Below the pieces are notes generated by a model. That model did no database searches. It worked only from the letters and a program-made list of their open reading frames with translations, and had not been told where the DNA came from. Below are positions 5,622 to 6,662 of a stretch of DNA of 6,662 nt, in pieces. This DNA is from Rhodobacterales bacterium (GTDB lineage Bacteria > Pseudomonadota > Alphaproteobacteria > Rhodobacterales > Rhodobacteraceae): assembly GCA_025357355.1 (NCBI GenBank), contig JANXPK010000405.1, positions 1 through 6,662 on the forward strand, in the 5' to 3' direction. Within the stretch, counting starts at the first letter, position 1, and the number at the start of each line of letters is the position of its first letter. The translations under genes and the position numbers were made by a program.

Positions 5622-6614
5622 TTAGTCCGCGCCGGTGGTTATCCGGGCAACGATGCGGGCCAGTTCGGATTGGCGGCCGATTTGCAGCTTGCTATAGACC
5701 GCTTTGAGCGCGCCGCGGGCGGTGTTGGCTGTGATGCCCAGAAGCTCAGCCGCCGCCGCGACAGAATTGCCCGCCCCCATCACCGCCGCAAGCCGCGCCT
5801 CTGCCGGGGTCAGACCCAACAGTTCCAGCACCGTGTGCGCATCGACAGCACCCTTGCCAGCGGGGTCGCGAAACAGCATCAGCAGTGCATCTTCCTCGAT
5901 CAGGTCGCGGCCAATTGCAAAGGCCTGGGCTATGGCGGGCAGGCCGCCGTTATGGCGTTCGAGAAGCACGGTGATGGATTGACCCGCCTGACCAAGCCCT
6001 GAAAGCAGGACAGGGTCTACCGACATCTGCCCGTTGCCGCGCCGTACGATCACCCGCCCACCGGAAACCACCCCGGCGAGGAGCGCATGGGCTGCCGGAT
6101 TGGCGCTGAGCAGGCGACCGTCGCGCGACACGCAGGCCGCGGCCATGCCGATCCTGCCCAAAAGCGCGGTCAGCCCGCTGGCGCGTCGGGTCGGGTCATT
6201 TGCAGCAAAGGGTGAGCCGCGGGGCTCGCTGATCGTAATAGCCAGACGACTTGTATAAGACGCCCAGGTGATTTCATCAGGCTGAAAGCACAGACGCGGA
6301 TCGCCGCCCGAAAAGGTGAGGTTGACCAAGTCGGCAGCGACCGTGTTTGCAGTGTAGCTGGTGTGAAAGCTGGAGACCTCGCCCCCCGCGCCTTGCCCGA
6401 GGTAGTGATGAACCCCAGTGATTTCCGTCCCCGCTTCTCCCGGACGCCGACGGATGGACAGTCGGGCATTGAGCCCGTCATCAGCCGTAACATCGGCGTT
6501 CCACTCGTCGCCATCCGATGAAAAGTGATGAGTGCCGTACTTGATCAATGAGTTATAATATTTGCGGAAGATCCTTCCCGCGCGTTCGCTGTAGATGTTC
6601 AGCGGCCGGAACAT
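5622..6614 (-). CDS. LuxR-type HTH transcriptional regulator, start possibly beyond the window
   Basis: At least 330 residues ending in a LuxR/FixJ-type helix-turn-helix (about 265-326), with LTPAEARLAAVM, AAAAELLGITANTARGALK and the closing helix YSKLQIGRQSELARIVARI. The middle (about 150-180: GRIGMAAACVSRDGRLLSANPAAHALL) resembles a PAS-like sensor segment, a common arrangement in uncharacterised alphaproteobacterial regulators. The first 140 residues match nothing I recognise. No phosphoacceptor receiver domain is visible. The ATG at 6614 has only a weak ribosome binding site (GGA about nine bases upstream). The frame stays open through the remaining 16 codons to the right edge and reads plausibly as protein, with no other ATG, GTG or TTG. 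The gene may therefore be truncated at its 5' end. Target genes and ligand are unknown. It is co-directional with the NDUFS4-like gene, which has its own promoter. Confidence 0.8.
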   Translation of the reverse strand: MFRPLNIYSERAGRIFRKYYNSLIKYGTHHFSSDGDEWNADVTADDGLNARLSIRRRPGEAGTEITGVHHYLGQGAGGEVSSFHTSYTANTVAADLVNLTFSGGDPRLCFQPDEITWASYTSRLAITISEPRGSPFAANDPTRRASGLTALLGRIGMAAACVSRDGRLLSANPAAHALLAGVVSGGRVIVRRGNGQMSVDPVLLSGLGQAGQSITVLLERHNGGLPAIAQAFAIGRDLIEEDALLMLFRDPAGKGAVDAHTVLELLGLTPAEARLAAVMGAGNSVAAAAELLGITANTARGALKAVYSKLQIGRQSELARIVARITTGAD

Positions 6615-6662
6615 CGCCGGTGTTCCATCGGGCGAAGGCAGCCCCTCTACAGCCAGGGCAAG

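Noticed and set aside
1..6662. CRISPR array, insertion sequence or transposase
   Set aside because: No repeat-spacer pattern of suitable length, no transposase-like frame and no terminal inverted repeats seen. The 11-bp repeats are too short and closely spaced for CRISPR.

Overview
The window reads as chromosomal DNA of an alphaproteobacterium, most likely Rhodobacterales or a close relative. The main evidence is a bacterial homologue of the mitochondrial complex I subunit NDUFS4, which outside eukaryotes is essentially alphaproteobacterial. GC-rich codon use and the general style of the neighbouring genes agree. The genus cannot be fixed from this sequence.

Left part (1 to about 515): a visibly AT-richer, probably non-coding stretch. 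It opens with what may be the last codons of a gene cut by the window edge. It then carries a striking array of four direct repeats with an exact 11-bp period, several inverted repeats, and the leader of the next gene, with a 15-bp palindrome just upstream of the ribosome binding site.

Middle part (516 to 3149, + strand): a two-gene operon for a molybdenum hydroxylase of the isoquinoline 1-oxidoreductase (IorA/IorB) type. It comprises a small subunit with two [2Fe-2S] clusters and a large Tat-exported molybdopterin subunit. Electrons would flow from the substrate at the Mo centre through the two clusters to an acceptor not encoded here. The true substrate (N-heterocycle, aldehyde or other) cannot be read from the sequence.

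Right part (3172 to the end, all on the - strand): a tRNA-Arg(TCT) gene whose 3' end faces iorB; a GNAT acetyltransferase; a Sec-exported protein of unknown function, possibly DUF2125; the NDUFS4-like complex I subunit with a good sigma-70-type promoter; and a LuxR-type HTH regulator whose reading frame is open to the window edge. The NDUFS4, exported protein and acetyltransferase genes are closely spaced, with a 1-base stop/start overlap between the last two, and probably form one operon. The tRNA may be the border between conserved core genes on the right and more variable content on the left.

I found no clearly new biological system. The points most worth a second look are the 11-bp repeat array, the palindrome in front of iorA, and substitutions at normally conserved cofactor-site motifs in both oxidoreductase subunits.
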